From a bacterium (lineage in GTDB: Bacteria; Bacteroidota; Bacteroidia; Cytophagales; Thermonemataceae), in the NCBI GenBank assembly GCA_025362415.1, contig JANYGM010000108.1:1-16541 (forward strand): DNA of 16,541 nucleotides. Direction: 5' to 3'. The notes below the pieces were generated by a model, which was not told the DNA's origin, did not search any database, and saw only the letters and a list, made by a program, of their open reading frames with translations. Of this stretch, positions 7,406 to 14,217 are shown in pieces; the stretch's first letter is position 1; each line of letters begins with the position of its first letter. Made by a program: the position numbers and the translations under genes.

Positions 7406-9173
7406 TGTTTAGTTTACTCTTTTTAAATCCATATAAGAAATAAATCACTAAGCCAAATGCCATTGCACCCAAAAACCATTTCCAGTTTTCTTGTTTGATT
7501 TCAGACATCAAATAAACATTTACCAAAAGACCCACGACAGGAATAGCAGAAAGTTGCTTTTTGATAGAAAGATACAACATTATTAGTAAAACAGTTGTAA
7601 ACATTAAGAAACGAATATCCCAAAAAGTTTTATTTTTTGCTTCTGTAAGAATAATTTGAAAGAAATTTTTGTCTTCATTCGTAGGATTATAAGCAAAGAA
7701 ATTACCTAAACTTTCGCTATCAGCCACCATAAAAATTCCTACAACAGCCACCAAAATAGCAGGCACGAAATAAGCACCATTATAATAAGGCACTCTAAAA
7801 CGTCCTGCCGTATGATTTTTATTTTGGTTCATCAGTAAAACACCGCCACAAACCACTGCAAAGGCAAATAAAGTACCAATACTTGTAAGTTCTGTAACTT
7901 GTTTTAGATTAAGAAAAAGACTAGGAACTGCCACCAAAACACCTGTTACGATAGTAGAAAATGAAGGGGTAAGGTATTTTGGGTGAATTTTTGCAAATAT
8001 TTTAGGTAAAAGTCCGTCACGGCTCATAGCCATCCAAATGCGTGGTTGCCCTAATTGAAAGACCAAAATCACGCTTGTCATAGCAAAAATCACACTTACA
8101 GCAATAATTCCGCCTACAATATTCAAAAAAGGCTCTTTATTAACATTCACTTGCTCAAAAACAAATGCCAAAGGGTCACCAACAGCAAGCATTTTGTAAG
8201 AAACCATTCCTGTAAGCACCAGCGCAATAGCTACATACAAAATAGTACATAAAATAACCACCCACATCATAGCTTTTGGTAAATCTTTTTGCGGATTTTT
8301 GCACTCTTCCGCAGTTGTAGAAATAGCATCAAAACCAATATAAGCAAAGAAAACCGCACCTACACCACTCAAAACGCCTTTTATGCCATTGGGCGCAAAC
8401 GGACTCCAATTAGCAGGATTTACATAAAAAACGCCTACTACAATAAAAAGTAAAATAACTGCTAACTTCAAGATAACCAAAAAGTTACTAACATTTTTAG
8501 ATTCTTTGATACCTACATAAACAAGCATTGTAATCAAAACAACAATAATGAAAGCAGGAATATCAACAATGATTTTAGTTCCAAAAACCTCTGTGGCGTT
8601 TGTCCACGCAAGGTAAAATTCTTGTTGTCTTGCTGATAAATCCTTGATAGTTTTGCCTTCTGAAAGGATTTTTTGAACTTCTGCATAGCCTTCTGATGCT
8701 GTGATATAGTCCATTGTGAGATTTGCAGGTAGATGTATGTCCATACCACGCAAGAATCCTGTAACATAATCAGACCAAGAAATGGCTATGGCTATGTTGC
8801 CAATGGCATATTCCATCACCAATGCCCAGCCAATAATCCAAGCCACAAGTTCACCAAAAGTCGTGTAGGCATACGTATAAGCACTTCCGCTTACAGGAAT
8901 GGTAGAGGCAAACTCTGCATAACAAAAAGCTGAAAAAATGCAGGCAAAAGCCGTAAAAATAAATAAAAAAACAACGGCAGGACCTCCATTATAGCTTGCC
9001 TCGCCAATTGTGCCAAAAATCCCTGCGCCCACAACAGCAGCTATGCCCATTGCTAGCAAATCTCTAAATTGGAGGTTTTTTTCTAGGCTTTGTGCGTGGT
9101 CGCCTGTGCCATCTGTTACGTCTTTTTGAATTTGCGCAATAGATTTTCTTCTAAAAAGGTCAGAAATATTCAA
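7398..9173 (-). CDS. APC-family amino acid permease
   Basis: Protein of 591 residues with about 12-14 hydrophobic helices. The N-terminal signature of amino acid/polyamine/organocation transporters is clear: FRDLLAMGIAAVVGAGIFGTIG (residues 36-57; GAGIF is the substrate-binding break in helix 1), then CYAEFASTIPVSGSAYTYAY (84-103) and FGELVAWIIGWALVMEY (106-122). FFAYIGFDAISTTAEECKNPQKDLPKA is the family's helix 6 region and following loop. Length and pattern best fit the cationic amino acid transporter (CAT/YfnA-like) branch; the substrate is inferred, not shown. The reading frame has no ATG near its N-terminus: the start is TTG (complement of 9171-9173), and the first internal Met (42) lies inside helix 1, too late. 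The coding-strand leader 9174-9217 is G-free. Single-gene unit, divergent from cas6. Confidence 0.9.
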   Translation of the reverse strand: MNISDLFRRKSIAQIQKDVTDGTGDHAQSLEKNLQFRDLLAMGIAAVVGAGIFGTIGEASYNGGPAVVFLFIFTAFACIFSAFCYAEFASTIPVSGSAYTYAYTTFGELVAWIIGWALVMEYAIGNIAIAISWSDYVTGFLRGMDIHLPANLTMDYITASEGYAEVQKILSEGKTIKDLSARQQEFYLAWTNATEVFGTKIIVDIPAFIIVVLITMLVYVGIKESKNVSNFLVILKLAVILLFIVVGVFYVNPANWSPFAPNGIKGVLSGVGAVFFAYIGFDAISTTAEECKNPQKDLPKAMMWVVILCTILYVAIALVLTGMVSYKMLAVGDPLAFVFEQVNVNKEPFLNIVGGIIAVSVIFAMTSVILVFQLGQPRIWMAMSRDGLLPKIFAKIHPKYLTPSFSTIVTGVLVAVPSLFLNLKQVTELTSIGTLFAFAVVCGGVLLMNQNKNHTAGRFRVPYYNGAYFVPAILVAVVGIFMVADSESLGNFFAYNPTNEDKNFFQIILTEAKNKTFWDIRFLMFTTVLLIMLYLSIKKQLSAIPVVGLLVNVYLMSEIKQENWKWFLGAMAFGLVIYFLYGFKKSKLNKL

Positions 9174-9336
9174 TGTAATTATGAATTTAGTTATTGTAAA
9201 GTTATTTTTAAGATAAGCATTTTTAATAAATGCTAAAAAAACGAAATTTTAGTGATTATAACAAATTTTTGTGAAATGTTTTATTTTTTCCTAAAAATAA
9301 AATAACTTTTTTATTGGAATTTCATTATAATAAATC

Positions 9337-9349
9337 ATTGATAATCAAT
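9337..9349. promoter_or_regulatory. TTGATAATCAA palindrome
   Basis: Perfect 13-base palindrome ATTGAT-A-ATCAAT in the divergent permease/cas6 spacer. The same 11-base core occurs at 14186, 16009 and 16145. It could be an operator; the spacing (one central base) differs from the FNR-type TTGATnnnnATCAA. Confidence 0.35.
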
Positions 9350-9443
9350 ATTATATGTAATAAAATAAACTGCTTAATAGAATTCTTTTTTATTTTATTT
9401 TTCAAACAAACAAACAAACTTTTAGTTAGAAAAGATGTGTTGT

Positions 9444-9469
9444 AAGATACATATTTAAGATACATATTT
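9444..9469. repeat. 13-bp tandem duplication
   Basis: AAGATACATATTT occurs twice back to back (9444-9456, 9457-9469), 40 bases before the cas6 start codon. Possible promoter duplication; no function assigned. Confidence 0.8.
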
Positions 9470-9508
9470 TTTCAACTGTTTTTAACTTTTTTAACTTTTC
9501 TTATCTAA

Positions 9509-10381
9509 ATGCGAGTACGAATAATTTTTTCTTTGATAAATAAGGGTGCAATGGTGCCGTTTCATCATCAATATTTGGTTGATGAGTTAGTTTTGAATAT
9601 TTTAAAGAAAGAGAAAAATAATTTTGAAGAAAATCTTGATTATAACTTTTCTGGGCTAAAAGGGCAAACACGCATCAGTAAGAAGGGTTTACACTTTTAC
9701 TCTTCTAGAATTACCATTGTTTTTTCTTCTTATAATGATATTTTTATACAATTTCTATTAGATGAAATTTTCAAAATGCCTTCTGTGCAAATTGGAGAGC
9801 TGGAACTCGTGCCAGAATCTGTAGAAAAAGAGGAATTTCCACTAATGGAAACTGCCACAAAATATTTATGTATTTCTCCTATTGTGTTGTTTGCGAGCAA
9901 GTTAGAAGATAGTTTTTCTAAAAGATTTATTGCACCAACGGAAGATGCTTTTTCAGATTTTTTGTATGAAAGCACTATGCAACGTATGGAAAAATCAGGC
10001 TTATATACGGCTGAAAAAATTGCTAGTTTTTTTAATTTTCAGTTTGCGCCAGACATTGATTATCTTAACAAAATAAAAGCAAATGATAAAAAATTTGCAC
10101 GTATTTATAACGTCTATGAAGATAACTTAAACTACGAAATTCGTGGTTATACGCTTCCTTTTACACTTTTTGCTGATGCAGAAGTACAAGAGTTTGTCCT
10201 TAATTTTGGGCTTGGTGCTTATGCAAATAAGGGTTATGGTATGCTTGATTTGGTAGATGCGCACAAAATAATACGTGTTCCTATGTATGAATATGGGCAG
10301 AATATTTTTGTGAAAAATAACCGTTCCAATACGAATTATCAATCACCCATTACAGAAAATACAATCCCATTACATTCTTGA
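9509..10381 (+). CDS. cas6: CRISPR-associated endoribonuclease Cas6
   Basis: Protein of 290 residues with the Cas6/RAMP pattern. The N-terminus is MRVRIIFSLINKG followed by VPFHHQYLVDELVLNIL (about 16-32), the first ferredoxin-like fold with the usual 'P..Y...L' region. SGLKGQTRISKKGLHFYSS follows, then the second half with EIRGYTLPFTLFADAEVQEFVLNFG and the glycine-rich loop GLGAYANKGYGMLDLV near the C-terminus, the hallmark of Cas6. The His pair near residues 18-19 is a candidate for the catalytic region, but Cas6 active sites vary. The family cuts CRISPR precursor RNA within the repeat hairpin in type I and III systems. Here it stands alone: no other cas gene and no array lies in the window; a permease and atpG flank it. 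A strong terminator follows directly, so it is a single-gene unit. Whether it serves an array elsewhere cannot be seen. Confidence 0.85.
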   Translation: MRVRIIFSLINKGAMVPFHHQYLVDELVLNILKKEKNNFEENLDYNFSGLKGQTRISKKGLHFYSSRITIVFSSYNDIFIQFLLDEIFKMPSVQIGELELVPESVEKEEFPLMETATKYLCISPIVLFASKLEDSFSKRFIAPTEDAFSDFLYESTMQRMEKSGLYTAEKIASFFNFQFAPDIDYLNKIKANDKKFARIYNVYEDNLNYEIRGYTLPFTLFADAEVQEFVLNFGLGAYANKGYGMLDLVDAHKIIRVPMYEYGQNIFVKNNRSNTNYQSPITENTIPLHS

Positions 10382-10384
10382 TAG

Positions 10385-10422
10385 AAACAGGCAAAATATA
10401 TTTTTATTTTGTCTGTTTTTTT
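10385..10422 (+). terminator. Rho-independent terminator of cas6
   Basis: 14-bp stem, AAACAGGCAAAATA (10385-10398) with TATTTTGTCTGTTT (10405-10418), one G-U pair, a 6-base loop, then a run of seven T. It begins 4 bases after the cas6 stop codon. Confidence 0.85.
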
Positions 10423-10435
10423 ATGAAAAAATTAC

Positions 10436-10443
10436 TACATTTG
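10436..10443 (+). promoter_or_regulatory. Bacteroidota -7 promoter box (TACATTTG) for atpG
   Basis: Perfect TAnnTTTG match just after the cas6 terminator and 114 bases before the atpG ATG. No definite -33 TTG seen. It implies atpG has its own promoter and a leader of roughly 100 bases. Confidence 0.6.
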
Positions 10444-10521
10444 CGACAAAATAAATATCTAAACAATATTTTAACGACATTTTGAAGATAAGTGAGTTGG
10501 AAACAACAATTTTGTATTCAT

Positions 10522-10556
10522 TCACAACTCATCATTCACAACTCACAACTCAATTT
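10522..10556 (+). repeat. Pre-start heptad repeats before atpG
   Basis: Five 7-mers in register (TCACAAC, TCATCAT, TCACAAC, TCACAAC, TCAATTT) ending one base before the atpG ATG. The leader 10515-10557 contains no G. The frame of atpG is open upstream through these repeats, but only without an ATG. Confidence 0.8.
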
Positions 10557-10557
10557 T

Positions 10558-11490
10558 ATGGCTTCATTAAAAGAAATACGCAATAGAATAACCTCTGTGG
10601 CTTCTACGCAACAAATCACCAAAGCAATGAAAATGGTTGCGGCTGCCAAACTACGCAGAGCGCAAGATGCCATTACGCAAATGCGCCCTTATGCCAAGTC
10701 TTTGAATGATATTTTGGGCAATCTCTCTGAAAACGCAGGAGAAGTTACAAGTCCTTACTTAGAAAAACGTAACCCAGAGAAAATCCTACTTGTCATAACT
10801 ACTTCTGACAGAGGACTTTGTGGCGGTTTTAACTCATCTGTAACAAAATATATCCTTAATCTTGTTGCTAACGAATATGCCCCACAACACGCCAAAGGCA
10901 ATGTTCATTTGCTAGCTATTGGTAAAAAAGGCTTGGAATATTTCCAAAAACGTAAGTTTCCAATGGTTGGGCAAGAATTTTCTACTATTTTTACTCGTTT
11001 AAGTTTTGGTGCAGTAAAAGAAGCGGCAGAGTTTGTTATGAACGCTTTTGCAGAAAAACAATACGACAAAGTAGAACTCGTTTACAACGAATTTAAGAAC
11101 GTAGCAACACAAATTCTTTGCAAAGACCAACTTTTGCCAATTATTGAAGATAAAAATGCGCCAAAAATAGATGCAAAAGCTAAAGCAACTGAAAAACTTG
11201 CTAAAAAAGATGATGCAGCCGCAACGGTAGCTATTGATTATGTGCTTGAGCCTTCACCAGAAGAAATAATGTTGGAACTTTTGCCAAAATCTCTCAAAAT
11301 TCGTATGTTTAAAGCAGTTTTGGAGTCAAACGCATCAGAACAAGGCGCACGTATGAGCGCAATGGATAAAGCTACAGAAAATGCTGGAGAACTCTTAAAA
11401 CAACTAAAATTAACCTACAACCGCAGTCGTCAGGCAGCAATTACAAAAGAAATTTTGGAAATTGTGGGTGGTGCCGAAGCTCTTGGGTAG
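10558..11490 (+). CDS. atpG: ATP synthase F1 gamma subunit
   Basis: Protein of 310 residues, rotor shaft of F1Fo ATP synthase, which couples proton flow to ATP synthesis at the inner membrane. The N-terminal helix MASLKEIRNRITSVASTQQITKAMKMVAAAKLR (1-33) and the C-terminal helix SEQGARMSAMDKATENAGELLKQLKLTYNRSRQAAITKEILEIVGGAEAL (260-309) are textbook gamma signatures; TTSDRGLCGGFNSS (81-94) is the central Rossmann-like motif. It is slightly longer than the usual ~290 residues because of a charged insertion of about 25 residues (200-226, rich in Lys and Ala), common in Bacteroidota. The start at 10558 is set by the conserved MASLKEIR; earlier in-frame codons run into the heptad repeats. No atpH or atpA lies upstream: it sits between cas6 and purA, so it is separated from the other atp genes. 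A strong terminator follows. Confidence 0.97.
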   Translation: MASLKEIRNRITSVASTQQITKAMKMVAAAKLRRAQDAITQMRPYAKSLNDILGNLSENAGEVTSPYLEKRNPEKILLVITTSDRGLCGGFNSSVTKYILNLVANEYAPQHAKGNVHLLAIGKKGLEYFQKRKFPMVGQEFSTIFTRLSFGAVKEAAEFVMNAFAEKQYDKVELVYNEFKNVATQILCKDQLLPIIEDKNAPKIDAKAKATEKLAKKDDAAATVAIDYVLEPSPEEIMLELLPKSLKIRMFKAVLESNASEQGARMSAMDKATENAGELLKQLKLTYNRSRQAAITKEILEIVGGAEALG

Positions 11491-11532
11491 GTACGAGGTT
11501 TGAAGTACAAAGTACGAAATTTAAAGTACGTT
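11491..11532 (+). repeat. Post-stop heptad repeats (GTACGAA type) after atpG
   Basis: Six 7-mers in register directly after the atpG stop (GTACGAG, GTTTGAA, GTACAAA, GTACGAA, ATTTAAA, GTACGTT). Unlike the other post-stop runs these contain C, within the palindromic GTAC. Confidence 0.65.
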
Positions 11533-11544
11533 TAAAATAATTTT

Positions 11545-11588
11545 ATCAGTATTTTTTCTTTTAATTTGAGAAAGAATACTGATTTTTT
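11545..11588 (+). terminator. Rho-independent terminator of atpG
   Basis: ATCAGTATT (11545-11553) pairs with AATACTGAT (11575-11583); T/A-rich sequences inside can extend the stem with G-U pairs. A run of six T (11583-11588) follows. Located 54 bases after the atpG stop. Confidence 0.8.
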
Positions 11589-11596
11589 AATTTTTG

Positions 11597-11686
11597 TGTT
11601 GTCAGGTGTTTCCACCTGACAACAAATGTGCTTTTAGATGTTATTGTTTGTCCGTTATTGAAGTCGGGTGGAAACACCCGACTTCA
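11597..11686. repeat. REP/BIME-like pair of inverted hairpins
   Basis: Two perfect 12-bp hairpins with tetraloops: TGTTGTCAGGTG-TTTC-CACCTGACAACA (11597-11624) and TGAAGTCGGGTG-GAAA-CACCCGACTTCA (11659-11686). The second is a diverged copy of the first in reverse orientation (loops TTTC and GAAA are complementary). The arms differ at three positions, each with a compensating change in the partner arm. 34 bases separate them. This is the layout of bacterial interspersed mosaic elements; no RAYT transposase gene is in the window. Confidence 0.8.
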
Positions 11687-11745
11687 CAATTCACAATTCA
11701 CAATTCACAATTCACAATTCACAATTTACAATTTACAATTTACAA
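11683..11745 (+). repeat. Nine-copy heptad repeat before purA
   Basis: Six copies of TTCACAA followed by three of TTTACAA in perfect 7-base register, ending 6 bases before the purA ATG. The first copy overlaps the 3' arm of the second hairpin. 11681-11751 contains no G (71 bases). Confidence 0.95.
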
Positions 11746-11751
11746 TTACTT

Positions 11752-13035
11752 ATGAAAAATATTGATGTTTTATTAGGCTTGCAGTGGGGAGATGAGGGAA
11801 AAGGTAAAGTTGTTGATTTTTTAGCCTCTCATTATCAAGTAGTTGCACGTTTTCAAGGTGGACCTAATGCTGGGCATACACTAGAATTTGAAGGAAATAA
11901 ACACGTTTTACATCAAATTCCTTCTGGGATTTTCAGAAATGATGTGCAGAATATCATAGGAAATGGTGTGGTTTTAGATGCTATTATTTTCAAAAAAGAA
12001 ATTGAAAATCTCCAAAAATATAATATTAATTTCTCTCAAAATTTATTTATATCCAAAAAAGCACAACTTATTTTGCCTACGCACCGCCTTTTAGATGCTG
12101 CACAAGAAAATGCAAAAGGAAAAGATAAAATTGGCTCAACACTCAAAGGGATTTCCCCAACTTATACAGACAAAATAGCCCGCAATGGTTTGCGTGTGGC
12201 AGATATTTTGGCAAAAGATTTTTCTGAAAAGTACGAAAATCTTAAACAAAAACACCTTTCAATGATAAGTTTTTTAGCTTATGATTACACTAAAAACTAT
12301 GATTTGGTAGCATTAGAAGCAGAATTTTGGCAAGCTATTGCATTTTTGAAAACTTTTAATTTGGTAGATAGTGAGTATATGCTTAATGATGCTCTCAAAG
12401 AAGGCAAAAATATTCTTGCAGAAGGCGCACAAGGCACTTTATTAGATATTGATTTTGGCTCGTATCCGTTTGTTACAAGTTCTAGCACGACTGCTGCGGG
12501 TGCTTGTACAGGTTTAGGAATTGCGCCCAACAAAATTAAAGATGTTTTTGGAATTTTTAAGGCATATTGTACTCGTGTAGGTGCAGGAGCATTTCCGACA
12601 GAATTAGAAGATGCCACAGGTGAGAAAATACGTACTATTGGTAGAGAAGTGGGCGCAACAACAGGTAGGCAAAGGCGTTGCGGTTGGTTGGATTTGCCTG
12701 CCCTAAAATACGCTATTATGCTTAATGGGGTAACGCAACTTTTTATGATGAAAGCAGATGTTCTTGATGATTTTGAAGAAATAAAAGTTTGTACACATTA
12801 TCAGCTAGAAGATGGTACAATGACAGAAAAAATGCCTCATAGCCTTCAAAATCAAACTATTATTCCAATTTATAAAACTTTCAAAGGTTGGAATACGCCA
12901 CTTACAGCCCTCAAAAACATCAACGAAATTCCCACAGAATTTGCAGATTATATTGATTTTTTGGAGAAAAATTTGCAAACCCCTATCAAACTTATTTCTG
13001 TTGGACCAGATAGAGAACAAACAATTGAATTGTAA
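11752..13035 (+). CDS. purA: Adenylosuccinate synthetase
   Basis: Protein of 427 residues, the family's normal length. It joins IMP and aspartate using GTP, the first step from IMP to AMP in purine synthesis, in the cytoplasm. Diagnostic motifs: the N-terminal LGLQWGDEGKGKVVD (8-22, catalytic D14 in the GTP/IMP loop), GPNAGHT (37-43, catalytic H42), ILAEGAQGTLLDIDFGSYPFVTSS (221-244), GRQRRCGWLD (305-314) and the C-terminal SVGPDREQTI (416-425). The start at 11752 is fixed by these; an open frame back to 11668 merely translates the heptad repeats and a hairpin. It appears monocistronic, after the atpG terminator, with a G-free leader. The last codon and stop (TTG TAA) belong to a post-stop heptad run. 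Confidence 0.98.
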   Translation: MKNIDVLLGLQWGDEGKGKVVDFLASHYQVVARFQGGPNAGHTLEFEGNKHVLHQIPSGIFRNDVQNIIGNGVVLDAIIFKKEIENLQKYNINFSQNLFISKKAQLILPTHRLLDAAQENAKGKDKIGSTLKGISPTYTDKIARNGLRVADILAKDFSEKYENLKQKHLSMISFLAYDYTKNYDLVALEAEFWQAIAFLKTFNLVDSEYMLNDALKEGKNILAEGAQGTLLDIDFGSYPFVTSSSTTAAGACTGLGIAPNKIKDVFGIFKAYCTRVGAGAFPTELEDATGEKIRTIGREVGATTGRQRRCGWLDLPALKYAIMLNGVTQLFMMKADVLDDFEEIKVCTHYQLEDGTMTEKMPHSLQNQTIIPIYKTFKGWNTPLTALKNINEIPTEFADYIDFLEKNLQTPIKLISVGPDREQTIEL

Positions 13036-13057
13036 ATTGTGAATTATGAATTATGAA
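13030..13057 (+). repeat. Heptad repeats overlapping the purA stop codon
   Basis: Four 7-mers (TTGTAAA, TTGTGAA, TTATGAA, TTATGAA); the purA stop TAA (13033-13035) lies in the first. 13023-13064 contains no C. Confidence 0.8.
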
Positions 13058-13183
13058 TGAAATACAAAAATGAAAAAAACAATATTTATTTTAATTATTT
13101 TAATTAGATGATTTCAATGATACTTTTGTATATTCTCTAAGCATAAATGGTGGAAAAGTTAAACAGAATTTCAAAAAAACAGT

Positions 13184-13191
13184 TATATTTG
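13184..13191 (+). promoter_or_regulatory. Bacteroidota -7 promoter box (TATATTTG)
   Basis: Perfect TAnnTTTG match 39 bases before the ATG of the four-helix membrane protein. No certain -33 TTG. The spacing to the start codon resembles the box at 4313. Confidence 0.6.
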
Positions 13192-13230
13192 CATCAAAGT
13201 AATAATAAACAAATTTTTTAGGGATATTTT

Positions 13231-13728
13231 ATGGATTTAATGATAACTTTTTTGAAAAATTTTTCAATATTGGTTTTTGTCGTTTTTGTGCTAGGCGTAT
13301 ATAATTCTGTGCCAGAAGATGTTGCTTTTGGTATTGATGCCATTGGGAAAATGGATAAATCACACTTTTTTTATGCTATGGCAGCTTTTGTAATACTTAT
13401 GAATTTGTTTTTGACCATATTTGTAAAATATTTTAATGCAATTCCAGTACAAAAGTTTAAGATGCCAAAAAGAGATTTTTGGTTAGAAAATGAAGAAAGC
13501 CGTTTAGCTTTTTTTTATGTAATACAAAGTTGGGCGTATAGTTTAATGGCAGTTTTTAATGCACTTATTTGTTTGATTTTGTTCAAAATATACAAAATAA
13601 ACGACCTTGCAGGCATTTCTGGAATAAATCTTTTGCCTTATTTATTGCTAATTGTTTTTGCTGTTGTGGCTTGGATTGGCTTTATTTTAAGAAGATTTTA
13701 TATACAAAAATACTCTATATGGGAATAA
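13231..13728 (+). CDS. Four-helix integral membrane protein of unknown function
   Basis: Protein of 165 residues, which I do not recognise. Four hydrophobic segments are evident at about 5-24, 45-66, 94-118 and 133-153. The first loop is acidic (NSVPEDVAFGIDAIGKMDKSH), and the 67-93 loop is polar and charged (KMPKRDFWLENEESR), probably conserved within its family. The C-terminal tail is short and basic (RRFYIQKYSIWE). No signal for a transporter or enzyme family is visible. The ATG at 13231 follows a TAnnTTTG box. Its leader contains GGG, so it does not fit the G-free leader trend. The RRM protein gene follows 49 bases later and may be co-transcribed. Confidence 0.75.
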   Translation: MDLMITFLKNFSILVFVVFVLGVYNSVPEDVAFGIDAIGKMDKSHFFYAMAAFVILMNLFLTIFVKYFNAIPVQKFKMPKRDFWLENEESRLAFFYVIQSWAYSLMAVFNALICLILFKIYKINDLAGISGINLLPYLLLIVFAVVAWIGFILRRFYIQKYSIWE

Positions 13729-13729
13729 A

Positions 13730-13771
13730 TTAGGAATTAGAAATTAAATACACTTCACACTTCACACTTCA
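13730..13771 (+). repeat. Back-to-back post-stop and pre-start heptads
   Basis: TTAGGAA, TTAGAAA, TTAAATA (13730-13750, C-free) after the membrane protein stop are followed directly by three CACTTCA units (13751-13771, G-free) before the RRM gene. The whole 49-base spacer is thus heptad sequence with a switch in strand composition at 13750/13751. Confidence 0.75.
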
Positions 13772-13777
13772 AAAAAA

Positions 13778-14140
13778 ATGGATATATATGTAGGTAGTTT
13801 GCCTTTCAAACTAAAAGAAAATCAGCTCAAAGAATTATTTGAGACTTATGGAGAAGTTGAATCTGTAAAAATTATTATTCATAAGATTACGAGGCAAAAT
13901 AAAGGTTTTGGTTTCGTAACAATGCCCAATGATGAGCAAGCACTTGCTGCAATCAAAGCACTTAATGGCTCTGATTTGGAAGGTAGAGAACTTGAAGTGA
14001 GCAAATCTGACCCAAAAGTAGAAATAAAATCTTCTGGAAAAGATGTTTACAAGGCTTCTACTGCTAGAAAAGTCATCAAAAACGTCCCTCGTAAAAGAAA
14101 TGATGATGATGACACATTCAAATTTAAGAAAAAACATTAA
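13778..14140 (+). CDS. RRM-domain RNA-binding protein
   Basis: Protein of 120 residues with one RNA recognition motif (about 1-78). RNP2 is IYVGSL (3-8) and RNP1 is KGFGFVTM (42-49); F44 and F46 in RNP1 and Y4 in RNP2 are the aromatic residues that stack on RNA. LKELFETYGEVESVKII is the helix 1/strand 2 region. The C-terminal ~40 residues are basic and disordered with an acidic patch (RKRNDDDDTFKFKKKH). Small proteins of this type occur in Bacteroidota and cyanobacteria, and in Bacteroides they act as global post-transcriptional regulators; the targets here are unknown. It sits between two membrane protein genes. The leader is three CACTTCA heptads and an A tract. Confidence 0.93.
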   Translation: MDIYVGSLPFKLKENQLKELFETYGEVESVKIIIHKITRQNKGFGFVTMPNDEQALAAIKALNGSDLEGRELEVSKSDPKVEIKSSGKDVYKASTARKVIKNVPRKRNDDDDTFKFKKKH

Positions 14141-14175
14141 GGAATTAGGAATTTTTAATTAGGAATTTTGAATGA
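14141..14175 (+). repeat. Post-stop heptads after the RRM gene
   Basis: Five 7-mers starting right after the stop codon: GGAATTA, GGAATTT, TTAATTA, GGAATTT, TGAATGA. 14137-14178 contains no C. Confidence 0.8.
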
Positions 14176-14184
14176 ATACAAAAC

Positions 14185-14197
14185 TTTGATAATCAAA
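14185..14197. promoter_or_regulatory. TTTGATAATCAAA palindrome upstream of the DUF423 gene
   Basis: Perfect 13-base palindrome 20 bases before the ATG at 14218, sharing its core with sites at 9337, 16009 and 16145. It may be an operator for this gene. Confidence 0.35.
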
Positions 14198-14217
14198 CAA
14201 TTACTTAAGAGAAATAA

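Larger units (their letters stand above)
9174..9508. other. Divergent AT-rich intergenic region between permease and cas6 genes
   Basis: 335 bases with no ORF of note. It holds a perfect 13-base palindrome ATTGATAATCAAT (9337-9349), a short CAAA tandem run near 9403-9418, and a 13-bp tandem duplication at 9444-9469. No CRISPR repeat-spacer structure and no exact TAnnTTTG box facing cas6 were found. The last 30 bases before the cas6 ATG (9479-9508) are G-free. Confidence 0.6.

Noticed and set aside
9337..9349. FNR/CRP-type binding site
   Set aside because: FNR sites need four bases between TTGAT and ATCAA; here there is one, so the known family assignment does not fit.
10492..10557. N-terminal extension of AtpG
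   Set aside because: It translates the heptad leader; the conserved MASLKEIRNRI begins at 10558.
11668..11751. N-terminal extension of PurA from GTG at 11668
   Set aside because: The extra residues are only a translation of a hairpin and heptad repeats; PurA homology starts at the ATG at 11752.
13784..14137. Eukaryotic-type origin for the RRM protein
   Set aside because: Single-RRM proteins are common natural genes in Bacteroidota and cyanobacteria; base composition matches the neighbours.
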